From NCBI GenBank assembly GCA_945901125.1, contig CAMDKD010000060.1:1-10791 (forward strand): a DNA stretch of 10,791 nucleotides, read 5' to 3'. Below, piece after piece: positions 1-5,371 of this stretch. The notes under the pieces were generated by a model, which ran no database searches, was not told where the DNA came from, and saw only the letters and a program-made list of their open reading frames with translations. The position numbers and the translations under genes were made by a program. The stretch's first letter is position 1. Every line of letters begins with the position of its first letter. The stretch is from Bordetella parapertussis (GTDB taxonomy: Bacteria; Pseudomonadota; Gammaproteobacteria; Burkholderiales; Burkholderiaceae_C).

Positions 1-354
1 CATTTGCCCAAGTTCCAGTAAACGCAACACGCTTTCAGCCGAATGGATGGGCAGCAGTTGCCCTTTGGCAGCTCGGCGGTTGGCGGTGCTGCGGTCCAGA
101 TCAAGGTACTCTGCAATCACCCCTTTGCCCAGCCCAAGGTAATCGCCCAGCGGCCCAATTGCTTGACTGGAAATGCCGCGTTTGAGGAGCTTGCAGGCCC
201 CAGCGCTGGAAAGGCTAGCCAGACGTGTGCCCACCATAACGCGTGTGGAATCTGGCAGCGATTCGTTGGTGTCCGGTGCGTCTAGCAGGGCCCACAGGGC
301 CGAAAGCGCAGCGCTGCGAGGGGTGATGTTGGCAGAGACGATTTGTGTTTTCAT
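1..354 (-). CDS. MbcA/ParS/Xre-type antitoxin (partial, runs off left edge)
   Basis: The reading frame opens with ATG at 354-352 and stays open for 118 codons to base 1, so the C-terminus lies outside the window. Residues about 62-116 match the MbcA/ParS/Xre antitoxin family (DUF2384-type): a small helical DNA-binding unit at about 73-97 (LGLGKGVIAEYLDLDRST, then ANRRAAKG), followed by the conserved step into the toxin-binding region (LLPIHSAESVLRLLELG). In this family the protein neutralises a RES-domain toxin encoded directly downstream and represses its own promoter, so a RES gene is expected just beyond the left edge; that is inference. The first 50 residues are variable in the family. 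There is no Shine-Dalgarno-like sequence before the ATG, and a good promoter lies almost against it, suggesting a leaderless or nearly leaderless mRNA. I am confident of the family and less sure of the exact start. Confidence 0.82.
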   Translation of the reverse strand, partial: MKTQIVSANITPRSAALSALWALLDAPDTNESLPDSTRVMVGTRLASLSSAGACKLLKRGISSQAIGPLGDYLGLGKGVIAEYLDLDRSTANRRAAKGQLLPIHSAESVLRLLELGQM

Positions 355-360
355 GGTGCA

Positions 361-389
361 ATTACACCACGACACCGAAGCAATTGCAA
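361..389 (-). promoter_or_regulatory. Predicted sigma70-type promoter of the left-edge antitoxin gene
   Basis: Read on the minus strand, a -35 box TTGCAA (389-384) is followed by exactly 17 nt and a -10 box TGTAAT (366-361), which matches TATAAT at five of six positions. The ATG of the antitoxin begins only 6 nt after the -10 box, so the expected transcription start falls on or next to the A of the ATG. The region also contains CAATT (381-385) and AATTG (392-396) as an inverted repeat over the -35 box, a possible autoregulatory operator. The boxes are read directly; promoter activity is inferred. Confidence 0.55.
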
Positions 390-523
390 CAAATTGAGCT
401 CATTCAGTGTTGCTTTAGGCGTAAAAAAATTCATGATTTCGGGTCTGCGCCTGCCTTTGGCGCCCCTCAGGTGCTGGTGCTGGCTTTGCATTTGCAGCCT
501 TGAGGCATGATTGGGGGTAACTT

Positions 524-1033
524 TTGAGCGATGACACGATGAGCGACGACACACAAGACACCCCCCTGCTGCAGGAAGCCCGACTGTGGCAGGACGAACA
601 CTGGACGGCCCAGGTCATCAAGAACGAGGACGACGATGGCTGGGCTGTGGCGATGTTCAAAGCCGGTGCGTCCGAACCGGCACTGGTCGGCCCCTGGACC
701 ATGGGCCGTGACAAGAAAAACCCCAAGCCGTTGGATGGCAACGCCTTCATCACGTTGGTCAAAACCGCCAGTGAGTTTGTGCGCCGCAGCGAGCAACAAT
801 TGCACACGCAGCTCAACCAAAGCGTGACGGTCAACGGGCAGAGCAGCCGCATCACGGTGCTGCTGCGCATCCTGCCCGATGAGGACAACCCCTATGCCGT
901 GCTCAGTGCGCAGGACGAAGGTGGTGATGCGCTGGCCGAGGTGAAAGTGGAAGCCAGTTTCAAGCTCAACCGCCAAACGGCCCAGGCTTGGGTGGATGCG
1001 GACTTTGCCAAGCCAGGCAGCGGGAGTCGTTGA
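524..1033 (+). CDS. Hypothetical acidic protein of unknown function
   Basis: A 169-residue soluble protein with no signal peptide or membrane segment. I do not recognise a named domain. The N-terminal half has an acidic DDD stretch, then a segment rich in W, G and D (DDDGWAVAMF) and a central part reading GPWTMGRDKKNPKPLDGNAF. The C-terminal half alternates hydrophobic and polar residues in a beta-rich pattern. The regular composition and codon use argue for a real gene. The start is ambiguous: TTG at 524 has a GGGGG run (513-517) at 6 nt spacing, while ATG at 539 has no good ribosome site. The two starts lie in a tandem duplication that encodes MSDDT twice. It stands alone between toxin-antitoxin genes, on the opposite strand from the left-edge antitoxin, and nothing links it functionally to them. 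From memory, similar uncharacterised proteins occur in Burkholderiales; not verified. Confidence 0.75.
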   Translation: MSDDTMSDDTQDTPLLQEARLWQDEHWTAQVIKNEDDDGWAVAMFKAGASEPALVGPWTMGRDKKNPKPLDGNAFITLVKTASEFVRRSEQQLHTQLNQSVTVNGQSSRITVLLRILPDEDNPYAVLSAQDEGGDALAEVKVEASFKLNRQTAQAWVDADFAKPGSGSR

Positions 1034-1129
1034 ACTTCAGTCGCACACGTCAACTTCGCTCGAATGAATCCATCGGTATGGCGGCAGCGACTCGCCAACG
1101 TTCAATCGCCAGCTGGGTAGAATCTTTCC

Positions 1130-1149
1130 GGTAGTCACATCTGACTACC
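1130..1149. promoter_or_regulatory. Perfect palindrome, likely operator of the RHH/ParE pair
   Basis: GGTAGTCA (1130-1137) and TGACTACC (1142-1149) form a perfect 8-bp inverted repeat around the 4-nt spacer CATC, ending 17 bp before the antitoxin ATG. A TAGAAT -10-like hexamer lies just upstream at 1118-1123, though no matching -35 box was found. Ribbon-helix-helix antitoxins bind short inverted repeats at their own promoter and co-repress with the toxin, so this is the natural operator candidate. Binding is inferred. Confidence 0.6.
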
Positions 1150-1166
1150 CCTCATTGGAGCTTGAC

Positions 1167-1481
1167 ATGCCCGCTGTTCCTGCCAGTATTCCCACCAGCC
1201 TCAAACTGCCCGGCGCACTCAAACAGCAACTCGAAGAAGATGCCAAGCAAATGGGCATGAGCCTGCACGCTTTCATGCTGAGCACTCTGGCCGATGCCGC
1301 GAAGCGCAAGCGCTTGCGGCAACAATTTGCTCAAGACTCGGCCGATGCGCTGGCGGTCATGAAGGCCACCGGTACAGCTCATGCGCTGGCGGATGTTCGG
1401 GGTTATTTTTCTCAATTGAAAGAATATCGTCAGGGGCAGAGCGCGCTGCCAGCACCCTTGCAGCCGAAAAAAATGGGCTGA
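1167..1481 (+). CDS. Ribbon-helix-helix antitoxin (CopG/ParD-like)
   Basis: A 104-residue protein. Residues about 10-45 fit a ribbon-helix-helix fold: a short strand (TSLKLP), a first helix (GALKQQLEEDAKQMG), a turn (MS) and a second helix (LHAFMLSTLADAAKRKRL). The rest is a helical, charged tail suited to wrapping a toxin, ending in a basic, proline-containing stretch. In this family two chains make an intertwined dimer whose strands enter the DNA major groove. ATG 1167 was chosen because TGGAG (1156-1160) sits 6 nt upstream; an upstream in-frame TTG at 1155 overlaps that ribosome site and is unlikely. The next gene starts 3 nt after the stop and encodes a ParE/RelE-like toxin, which supports the antitoxin role. 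Expression is probably autoregulated through the palindrome at 1130-1149. The assignment to a RHH antitoxin is strong; the subfamily is open. Confidence 0.85.
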   Translation: MPAVPASIPTSLKLPGALKQQLEEDAKQMGMSLHAFMLSTLADAAKRKRLRQQFAQDSADALAVMKATGTAHALADVRGYFSQLKEYRQGQSALPAPLQPKKMG

Positions 1482-1484
1482 GGT

Positions 1485-1787
1485 GTGAGCACCGTATTTC
1501 TGAGCCCGGCGGCATTTCAGGATTGGGTGCGCCTAGAAATGCTTCTACACGAGTCAGAAGACCTCTTGGCCGGGGAGCTGCTTGATTTCATTCTGGATGC
1601 GCTCGAAGTGTTGACGCATCAACCCGGCATTGGCCGCCCGGTGGAAGATGGTTTGCGTGAACTGATCATCTCCCGTCGACGCAGCGGCTATTTGGCGCGC
1701 TATGCCTTGGACGAAGCCTTGGACCGGGTCTTGGTCGCCCGAATTCGCCACCAGCGAGAAGTTGGCTATACAGAAGAAGAGGTTTGA
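1485..1787 (+). CDS. ParE/RelE-superfamily toxin
   Basis: A 100-residue protein with the usual ParE/RelE layout: two N-terminal helices (FQDWVRLEMLLHES and the following stretch to ALEVLTHQP), then PGIGRPVEDGLRELII, and a C-terminal sheet with YLARYALDEALDRVLVARI and the near-universal IRHQRE ending. ParE members poison DNA gyrase and RelE members cut ribosome-bound mRNA. The sequence leans to the ParE side (IGRP, RELII, IRHQRE), but the target cannot be settled by reading. The likely start is GTG 1485, 3 nt after the antitoxin TGA at 1479-1481; an overlapping GTG at 1483 is in another frame. Translation is probably coupled to the antitoxin, since the AGG next to the stop is too close to act as a normal ribosome site. 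The gene looks intact, of normal family length. Confidence 0.87.
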   Translation: MSTVFLSPAAFQDWVRLEMLLHESEDLLAGELLDFILDALEVLTHQPGIGRPVEDGLRELIISRRRSGYLARYALDEALDRVLVARIRHQREVGYTEEEV

Positions 1788-1855
1788 GGCGGTTCAATTC
1801 GCCCCGTTGACAGCCGCTAAGTTGGAAAACGCCTGCGATCTGGTATCACTTTTCC

Positions 1856-2029
1856 GTGGTCACGGTAGCTGAGCTGCTGGCCAAGTCCCGCGCTGACGGC
1901 TTGACGGTTGAAACGGCGGATGCCTTCATTGCAGCCATCGCCCTCGCCAACGGCTTCGCCGTCGCCACCCGCGACACCCGTCCTTTTGAAGCGGCTGGGG
2001 TGAAGGTCATCAACCCTTGGGAAGCATAG
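1856..2029 (+). pseudogene. C-terminal remnant of a FitB/VapC-type PIN-domain toxin
   Basis: In the frame ending with TAG at 2027-2029, about 50 residues match the C-terminal third of FitB/VapC-type PIN ribonucleases: AELLAKSRADGLTVETADAF with the acidic metal-site region, the helix IAAIALANGF, then AVATRDTRPFEAAGVKVINP and a final WEA. The motifs (D of ADAFIAA, TRD, FE.AGV.VINPW) belong to the end of the PIN fold. A full PIN protein is about 130-140 residues, and the N-terminal two thirds, including the first catalytic aspartate, are absent. The frame can be followed a little further upstream but no longer resembles PIN. No antitoxin gene precedes it: the ParE stop is at 1787. The remnant cannot form an active site alone and is best read as a decayed third TA locus. 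The first base given is the first GTG in frame, not a proposed start of translation. Confidence 0.75.
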
Positions 2030-2095
2030 TCATGAAGAAATACCAATGGCACCCGGCCAAGCATCACGCATGAAATGGCGTTAAAATATTACACG

Positions 2096-2106
2096 TTCAG
2101 TCTGAA
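2096..2106. promoter_or_regulatory. Short inverted repeat before the Xre/RES pair, possible operator
   Basis: TTCAG-T-CTGAA is an 11-bp inverted repeat 28 bp before the antitoxin ATG, in the AT-rich stretch 2081-2115 that must hold the promoter (TAAAAT at 2082-2087 and AATAAT at 2105-2110 are possible -10 boxes; no convincing -35 box was found). Xre-type antitoxins repress their own promoters. The repeat is short and could be chance. Confidence 0.3.
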
Positions 2107-2134
2107 TAATTTCAAGAGAAAGTAGGAGTCTCCC

Positions 2135-2509
2135 ATGTTGATCAGCGCAGTTAAGGCCCCAAATAATTCCATAGTCCTAGGCAAGGCAACGATCCGAGCG
2201 GCTCATGAATTGAACCTTTCTAATGCTGCATTGGCACGTGTGATCGGTTTGAGTGAACCCACTATCAGTCGAATTTCGGCCGGATCCCGAGGAATAGACC
2301 CTTCTTCTAAGGAAGGCCAACTTGCCTTGCTGTTAGTGCGGGTTTTCCGCTCACTGGATCCTTTGGTTGGCTCAGACGTGCAAAAACGGCATGATTGGCT
2401 GCGCAGCCCAAACAAGGCACTCAATGGGACGCCGGCCTTGTTGATCGAAACACCAGATGGTCTTGTGACAACGCTGTCATACCTGGACGGCATGCGCGCT
2501 GCTGCTTAA
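2135..2509 (+). CDS. MbcA/ParS/Xre-type antitoxin of the RES toxin
   Basis: A 124-residue protein with the two parts expected of this family. Residues about 20-55 form an Xre-like helix-turn-helix (ATIRAAHELNLSNAALARVI, then GLSEPTISRISAGSRGID). Residues about 60-124 form the toxin-binding part, with QLALLLVRVFRSLDPLVG, then WLRSPNKALNGTPALLI and the closing YLDGMRA. In studied pairs the C-terminal end plugs the toxin's active site, while the HTH part represses the operon. ATG 2135 is supported by AGGAG at 2124-2128, 6 nt upstream. The stop overlaps the toxin start as TAATG (2507-2511), a typical coupled bicistron. A related antitoxin lies at the left edge of the window, but the two N-terminal parts are clearly different, so this is not a recent duplication. 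Confidence 0.92.
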   Translation: MLISAVKAPNNSIVLGKATIRAAHELNLSNAALARVIGLSEPTISRISAGSRGIDPSSKEGQLALLLVRVFRSLDPLVGSDVQKRHDWLRSPNKALNGTPALLIETPDGLVTTLSYLDGMRAAA

Positions 2510-3210
2510 TGTCCGAGTCCTTGTGGGATGCAGCCTGGATACAGGAACATGTCGTAACCTTGACCACGCGTTCTTTTCGCATGGTCGAAACGCAGCACAT
2601 CGCCGCCACCATGCGCCTTGTAGATTCTGCCGACGAACAGGATTTGCTAGAGCAAATGCTAGAGAGCAATAAGCCTCCGCTACCCGCCCAGGCTCTCGGT
2701 CTTCATTACTTGCTGGCCGCCCCGTTTCGCTATGTGCCCCACACAGGATCCAGATTTCGGGGTGTGAACACACCAGGCATTTGGTACGGTGCCGATGATC
2801 GCTTTTGTGCTTGTGCAGAAATCGCTTATTGGAGACAGCGGTTTTTGCTGGATAGTGTTGGCCTTGTAAAGCAGCAACTTTCAACGAAGCACTCAATGTA
2901 CGAGGCGGTCGTGAATGGACGAGCCATTGATTTGCAGTCTTCACCATGGAATCAGGCGCAAATTCACTGGCAGCACCCCAGTGATTACACCGAAACGCAA
3001 AAGCTTGGCAAGTTGGTTCGAGATTCGGGTCATGTGGCCTGGGTTCGGTATGGTTCGGTTCGGGCACCCGGACACACATGCGCCGCTGTATTTGATCCAG
3101 TTGCCTTGAGCATGCATTCTGCTGACTTGCAATTCGAACAATGGCATTGCCACACCACGAGCGACAAAGTCATTTTTTCAAATGGCCGCGAGAGGTTTGA
3201 CTTTTCGTAG
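2509..3210 (+). CDS. RES-domain toxin
   Basis: A 233-residue protein with a RES domain. The region carrying the name-giving residues is visible: an arginine in GSRFRG (R82/R84), WYGADD (92-97), a glutamate in CAEIAYWR (E104), and a serine in WVRYGSVRAPG (S183). RES toxins are related in fold to ADP-ribosyltransferases; described members break down NAD+ (MbcT) or ADP-ribosylate phosphoribosyl-pyrophosphate synthetase (ParT). Which activity this one has cannot be read. The start is ATG 2509, which shares its A with the antitoxin stop; a longer in-frame start at 2395 lies inside the antitoxin gene and is rejected. All candidate catalytic residues are present and there is no frameshift, so the toxin is probably functional and held by the adjacent antitoxin. 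No clear terminator follows: only a weak 5-bp stem at 3239-3256 with a T-rich stretch. Confidence 0.9.
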   Translation: MSESLWDAAWIQEHVVTLTTRSFRMVETQHIAATMRLVDSADEQDLLEQMLESNKPPLPAQALGLHYLLAAPFRYVPHTGSRFRGVNTPGIWYGADDRFCACAEIAYWRQRFLLDSVGLVKQQLSTKHSMYEAVVNGRAIDLQSSPWNQAQIHWQHPSDYTETQKLGKLVRDSGHVAWVRYGSVRAPGHTCAAVFDPVALSMHSADLQFEQWHCHTTSDKVIFSNGRERFDFS

Positions 3211-3238
3211 TGCTTGACAAGTCCAAGGACCGCAGTGC

Positions 3239-3272
3239 AGCGTTAGGATAGACGCTTCTTTCAATTTTTTTC
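3239..3272 (+). terminator. Weak possible terminator after the RES toxin
   Basis: AGCGT (3239-3243) pairs with ACGCT (3252-3256) across an 8-nt loop and is followed by a T-rich run with seven T in a row near 3266-3272. The stem is short and contains A-T pairs, so it is at best a weak intrinsic terminator. A TTGACA hexamer at 3214-3219 has no matching -10 box and was not called a promoter. Confidence 0.25.
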
Positions 3273-3320
3273 TACCTCTCCCCATGATTGACCACAGCCC
3301 GAACGGCAAACAAGACTGAT

Positions 3321-4313
3321 ATGCCGGTCATATTCAACGCTTTATTACCCGTGATTTTCATGATCGCCTGCGGTTACCTGGCAGGCAAACTGCGCTGGGT
3401 GTCTGACCAAGGGCTGAAAGACATTTCCAAACTGGCGTTCAATCTGCTGGGCCCGGCATTATTGTTTCGCACGCTGGGCAAGGTGCAGTTGGATGAACTC
3501 GATTTAAGCCCGGTCATGATGTATCACGTGCTGACTTTGCTGTGGTTTACTGCCTGGGTGATGATTTACGGTCTGACGCAGCACGGCTGTATGCGCGCGC
3601 TGGGCGGCACCTACAGCAATGCTGTGATGATTGGTATTCCGATGGTGTCGCTGGCTTACGGCACGCAGGGCTTGGTTTACATACTCACACTCGTCTCTGT
3701 GCACGCACTGATCATCTTGACCTATGCCACCTTGCTGTTTGAAATTGCCAGTGCGCGCGAAGCCGGGCGCATGCCGGGTGGTGAGGTGCAGAGTTTGCGC
3801 ACCACGGTGTTGAAAGCAGCCAAGGCAGCGGTGCTTCATCCCGTGTCTTTGCCGGCCTTTCTGGGGCTGATGTTTTCTCTCACAGGTTTGGAGTTGCCCG
3901 AACTCATAGACAAACCATTGGACTGGCTGGGTCGGTCTTTTTCCCCGTTGGCGCTGATCATGGTCGGCATTCAGTTGCAACAGGTTTTAGGTCGTGGCAA
4001 GCCTTGGCAGGCACAAGCCGACGGCGCTGATCCCGCTGTCATTTGGCGCGAAGTTCTTCAAATTGTGGCTTTGAAAAACGTGTTCCACCCTCTGTTGATC
4101 CTGGCCGGGGGCTGGGCGCTGGGTTTGCCCGCTTTGCCCATGACCGTGATGATGCTGACCGCTTGTATGCCGGTCGGCGCTAACTCGTATTTATTTGCCA
4201 GTCGCTACAAAGTCAGAGAGGCTGAGGTGTCGGTCAGTCTGTCCTTGTCGGTGTTATTTGCCTTGGTGAGTGTTCCTACTATGCTGGCTTTACAACACGC
4301 TGTCACCGGTTGA
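3321..4313 (+). CDS. AEC-family transporter (auxin efflux carrier-like permease)
   Basis: A 330-residue, strongly hydrophobic inner-membrane protein of the AEC family (bacterial relatives of plant PIN carriers, 8-10 membrane segments). It shows two similar halves around a hydrophilic loop at about residues 155-185. The first half begins with VIFNALLPVIFMIACGYLAG and contains LAFNLLGPALLF and the asparagine-rich step SNAVMIGIPM. The second half begins at HPVSLPAFLGLMFSLTGLEL and has FHPLLILAGGWALGLPALPM and MPVGANSYLFASRY. Some relatives carry malate or other organic anions; the substrate here is unknown. ATG 3321 starts at the first membrane segment as usual; an upstream TTG (3288) would add an odd polar tail. 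There is no strong ribosome site, but a 12-codon frame (ATG 3284 to TGA 3319) ends one base before this start and might couple translation. The 3' end overlaps the convergent exonuclease gene by 24 bp. Confidence 0.87.
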   Translation: MPVIFNALLPVIFMIACGYLAGKLRWVSDQGLKDISKLAFNLLGPALLFRTLGKVQLDELDLSPVMMYHVLTLLWFTAWVMIYGLTQHGCMRALGGTYSNAVMIGIPMVSLAYGTQGLVYILTLVSVHALIILTYATLLFEIASAREAGRMPGGEVQSLRTTVLKAAKAAVLHPVSLPAFLGLMFSLTGLELPELIDKPLDWLGRSFSPLALIMVGIQLQQVLGRGKPWQAQADGADPAVIWREVLQIVALKNVFHPLLILAGGWALGLPALPMTVMMLTACMPVGANSYLFASRYKVREAEVSVSLSLSVLFALVSVPTMLALQHAVTG

Positions 4314-4922
4314 TGACAGCTTCAGTGCCTGCCAGACCCTGAACGCGGCATAGGCATCGTTGGCGGCGTAAATCAGTTGCGCTTCTGTCAGTCGTTCGTT
4401 CGCCCAGTTGCTGGTCGCGGCTTTTTTGGATTTGATAAAGCGCTGATTGAATAGCACCGCCACCGCACCTTTGACACCCATGTCTTTTCGGTAACCGCGC
4501 TCACGAAACACGGTGTTGAGTTCAAGCATATCTGCCGGATCAACGCCCAGTTTGTGGATGATGCGCTTGCGGTCATCGCCCAGACCGAACCCGGCTTTCA
4601 CAATCCCTGCATGACCCAGCAAACCGGCAGCGACTGCGCGGCATTCGGGGTCATGCAGCTGAATCACCCAGGCGCGTTCTGCCGTGGCCAATTGCAAAAT
4701 ATGCGGCCCGTCGGACACTTCGCCGACCTTGAAAGTGGGTTTGGATTCGGTGTCAAAGCCCCATGCCTTTGCAATTAACAATTGCTCACGGGCTTGCAAA
4801 GCCTGCGCAGCAGTGCAAACCAGTTCTATGTGATCCGGGCCCAGTCGTTCAAACGGCGGCAGCAGGGCAATGGCTTCTTTGTCAGGTGTGGCGTGGCGGG
4901 TATGCATGCAGGCCATTGTCAT
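4290..4922 (-). CDS. DEDD-type 3'-5' exonuclease (RNase D/WRN-like)
   Basis: A 210-residue single-domain exonuclease. The motifs of the DEDDy group are visible: Exo I is GFDTES (D57, E59), Exo II lies in KAGFGLGDD (D116/D117), and Exo III is YAANDAY (Y185, D189). These acidic residues bind the two metal ions that cut nucleotides from 3' ends. There is no HRDC domain, so this is the short form, unlike full-length RNase D. Substrate (RNA or DNA) is not known. The start is taken as the ATG at 4922-4920, with GAGA about 8 nt upstream; further ATGs at 4916 and 4907 are also possible. The frame stays open to 5003, but that start would overlap the first codon of the divergent NIPSNAP gene and add an unlikely tail. 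It is divergent from that gene, and its 3' end overlaps the AEC gene tail to tail. Confidence 0.85.
   Translation of the reverse strand: MTMACMHTRHATPDKEAIALLPPFERLGPDHIELVCTAAQALQAREQLLIAKAWGFDTESKPTFKVGEVSDGPHILQLATAERAWVIQLHDPECRAVAAGLLGHAGIVKAGFGLGDDRKRIIHKLGVDPADMLELNTVFRERGYRKDMGVKGAVAVLFNQRFIKSKKAATSNWANERLTEAQLIYAANDAYAAFRVWQALKLSSTGDSVL
4299..4320. repeat. Hairpin in the overlap of two convergent genes
   Basis: GCTGTCA (4299-4305) and TGACAGC (4314-4320) form a perfect 7-bp inverted repeat around an 8-base loop that holds the TGA of the AEC gene (4311-4313). The exonuclease TAA is at 4292-4290, so the hairpin lies inside its coding end. No T-tract follows on either strand, so it is not a typical intrinsic terminator, though it could slow polymerase or protect 3' ends. 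Confidence 0.5.
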
Positions 4923-5001
4923 GCAGTTTCTCGCGTGTCCTTGAACATGGCTGATAGGATGCACCTGTTTTTTTATACAACAGACCTGAAGGAATACCGT
5001 C

Positions 5002-5328
5002 ATGACAGTGATTTACGAAAAACGCACTTACGCCGTCCGGGTCGGGGAAATGCCCGAAGTCAAACGTTTGTACAGCAGCGAAGGCTGGCCGGCACTCAGC
5101 GCGGGCGGTCATGACAAACACTTGATCGGCTATTTCACCAGTGATACCGGCGACTTGCACCAGTTGATTCATTTGTGGAAATTCGACAGCGATGAAAACC
5201 GCCGTGCCTTTTGGGCGAAGCTGTTTGCCGATGAAAAATTCATGGCCTTTGCCAAACAGTTACGTCCCTTGATTAATTCGCAGAACGTGCAATTGATGGT
5301 GGCCGCACCCTGGGGACCGCATCCCTGA
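5002..5328 (+). CDS. NIPSNAP-family protein
   Basis: A 108-residue protein that fits one NIPSNAP domain, a ferredoxin-like alpha/beta-barrel fold. It opens with the typical strand YEKRTYAVRVGEMPE, followed by the helix VKRLYSSEGWPALSA, the strand HLIGYFTSDTGDLHQLIHLW, then KFDSDENRRAFWAKLFADE and FMAFAKQLRPLI, and a last strand QNVQLMVAAPW. Bacterial members are small cytoplasmic proteins, probably dimers, with no settled enzymatic role; many sit beside catabolic genes. ATG 5002 is supported by GAAGGA at 4988-4993 with 8 nt spacing. A TATACA at 4974-4979 could be the -10 box, with no good -35 box. The gene starts 79 bp from the divergent exonuclease start and seems to be a single-gene unit. 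Confidence 0.88.
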   Translation: MTVIYEKRTYAVRVGEMPEVKRLYSSEGWPALSAGGHDKHLIGYFTSDTGDLHQLIHLWKFDSDENRRAFWAKLFADEKFMAFAKQLRPLINSQNVQLMVAAPWGPHP

Positions 5329-5340
5329 TGCTTGAAAGGG

Positions 5341-5363
5341 CTGACGCGTTCATAAACGCTCAG
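5341..5363. terminator. Bulged hairpin between the NIPSNAP and NosR-like genes
   Basis: CTGA-C-GCGTT (5341-5350), loop CATA (5351-5354), AACGC-TCAG (5355-5363) form a stem of five plus four base pairs with one bulged C. It lies in the 43-bp gap between two convergent genes, where a shared terminator would be expected. There is no real T-tract on either side, so activity is uncertain. Confidence 0.35.
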
Positions 5364-5371
5364 TCTTATCC

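Noticed and set aside
1034..1860. Integron cassette array, because several small TA genes are in one direction
   Set aside because: Searching the gaps for paired RYYYAAC/GTTRRRY core sites and long imperfect palindromes gave nothing convincing.
2032..2073. Thirteen-residue frame MKKYQWHPAKHHA right after the PIN remnant
   Set aside because: It starts 2 bp after the remnant's stop, has no ribosome site and is too short to judge; probably chance or debris of the same decayed locus.
2395..2508. Longer N-terminus for the RES toxin from an upstream in-frame start
   Set aside because: It would lie wholly inside the antitoxin gene in another frame; the TAATG overlap at 2507-2511 is the usual arrangement.
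2477..3079. 200-residue minus-strand frame opposite the RES toxin
   Set aside because: Antisense shadow of a well-supported gene; its composition (many R, H, C, W) is that of a non-coding frame.
3214..3249. TTGACA with TAGGAT as a promoter for the AEC gene
   Set aside because: The spacing is 24 nt, far from the usual 16-18, and no better -10 box is nearby.
4923..5003. 27-residue extension of the exonuclease to the first ATG at 5003
   Set aside because: It would overlap the NIPSNAP start codon, has a cysteine- and histidine-rich sequence unlike the family, and leaves no room for a promoter.
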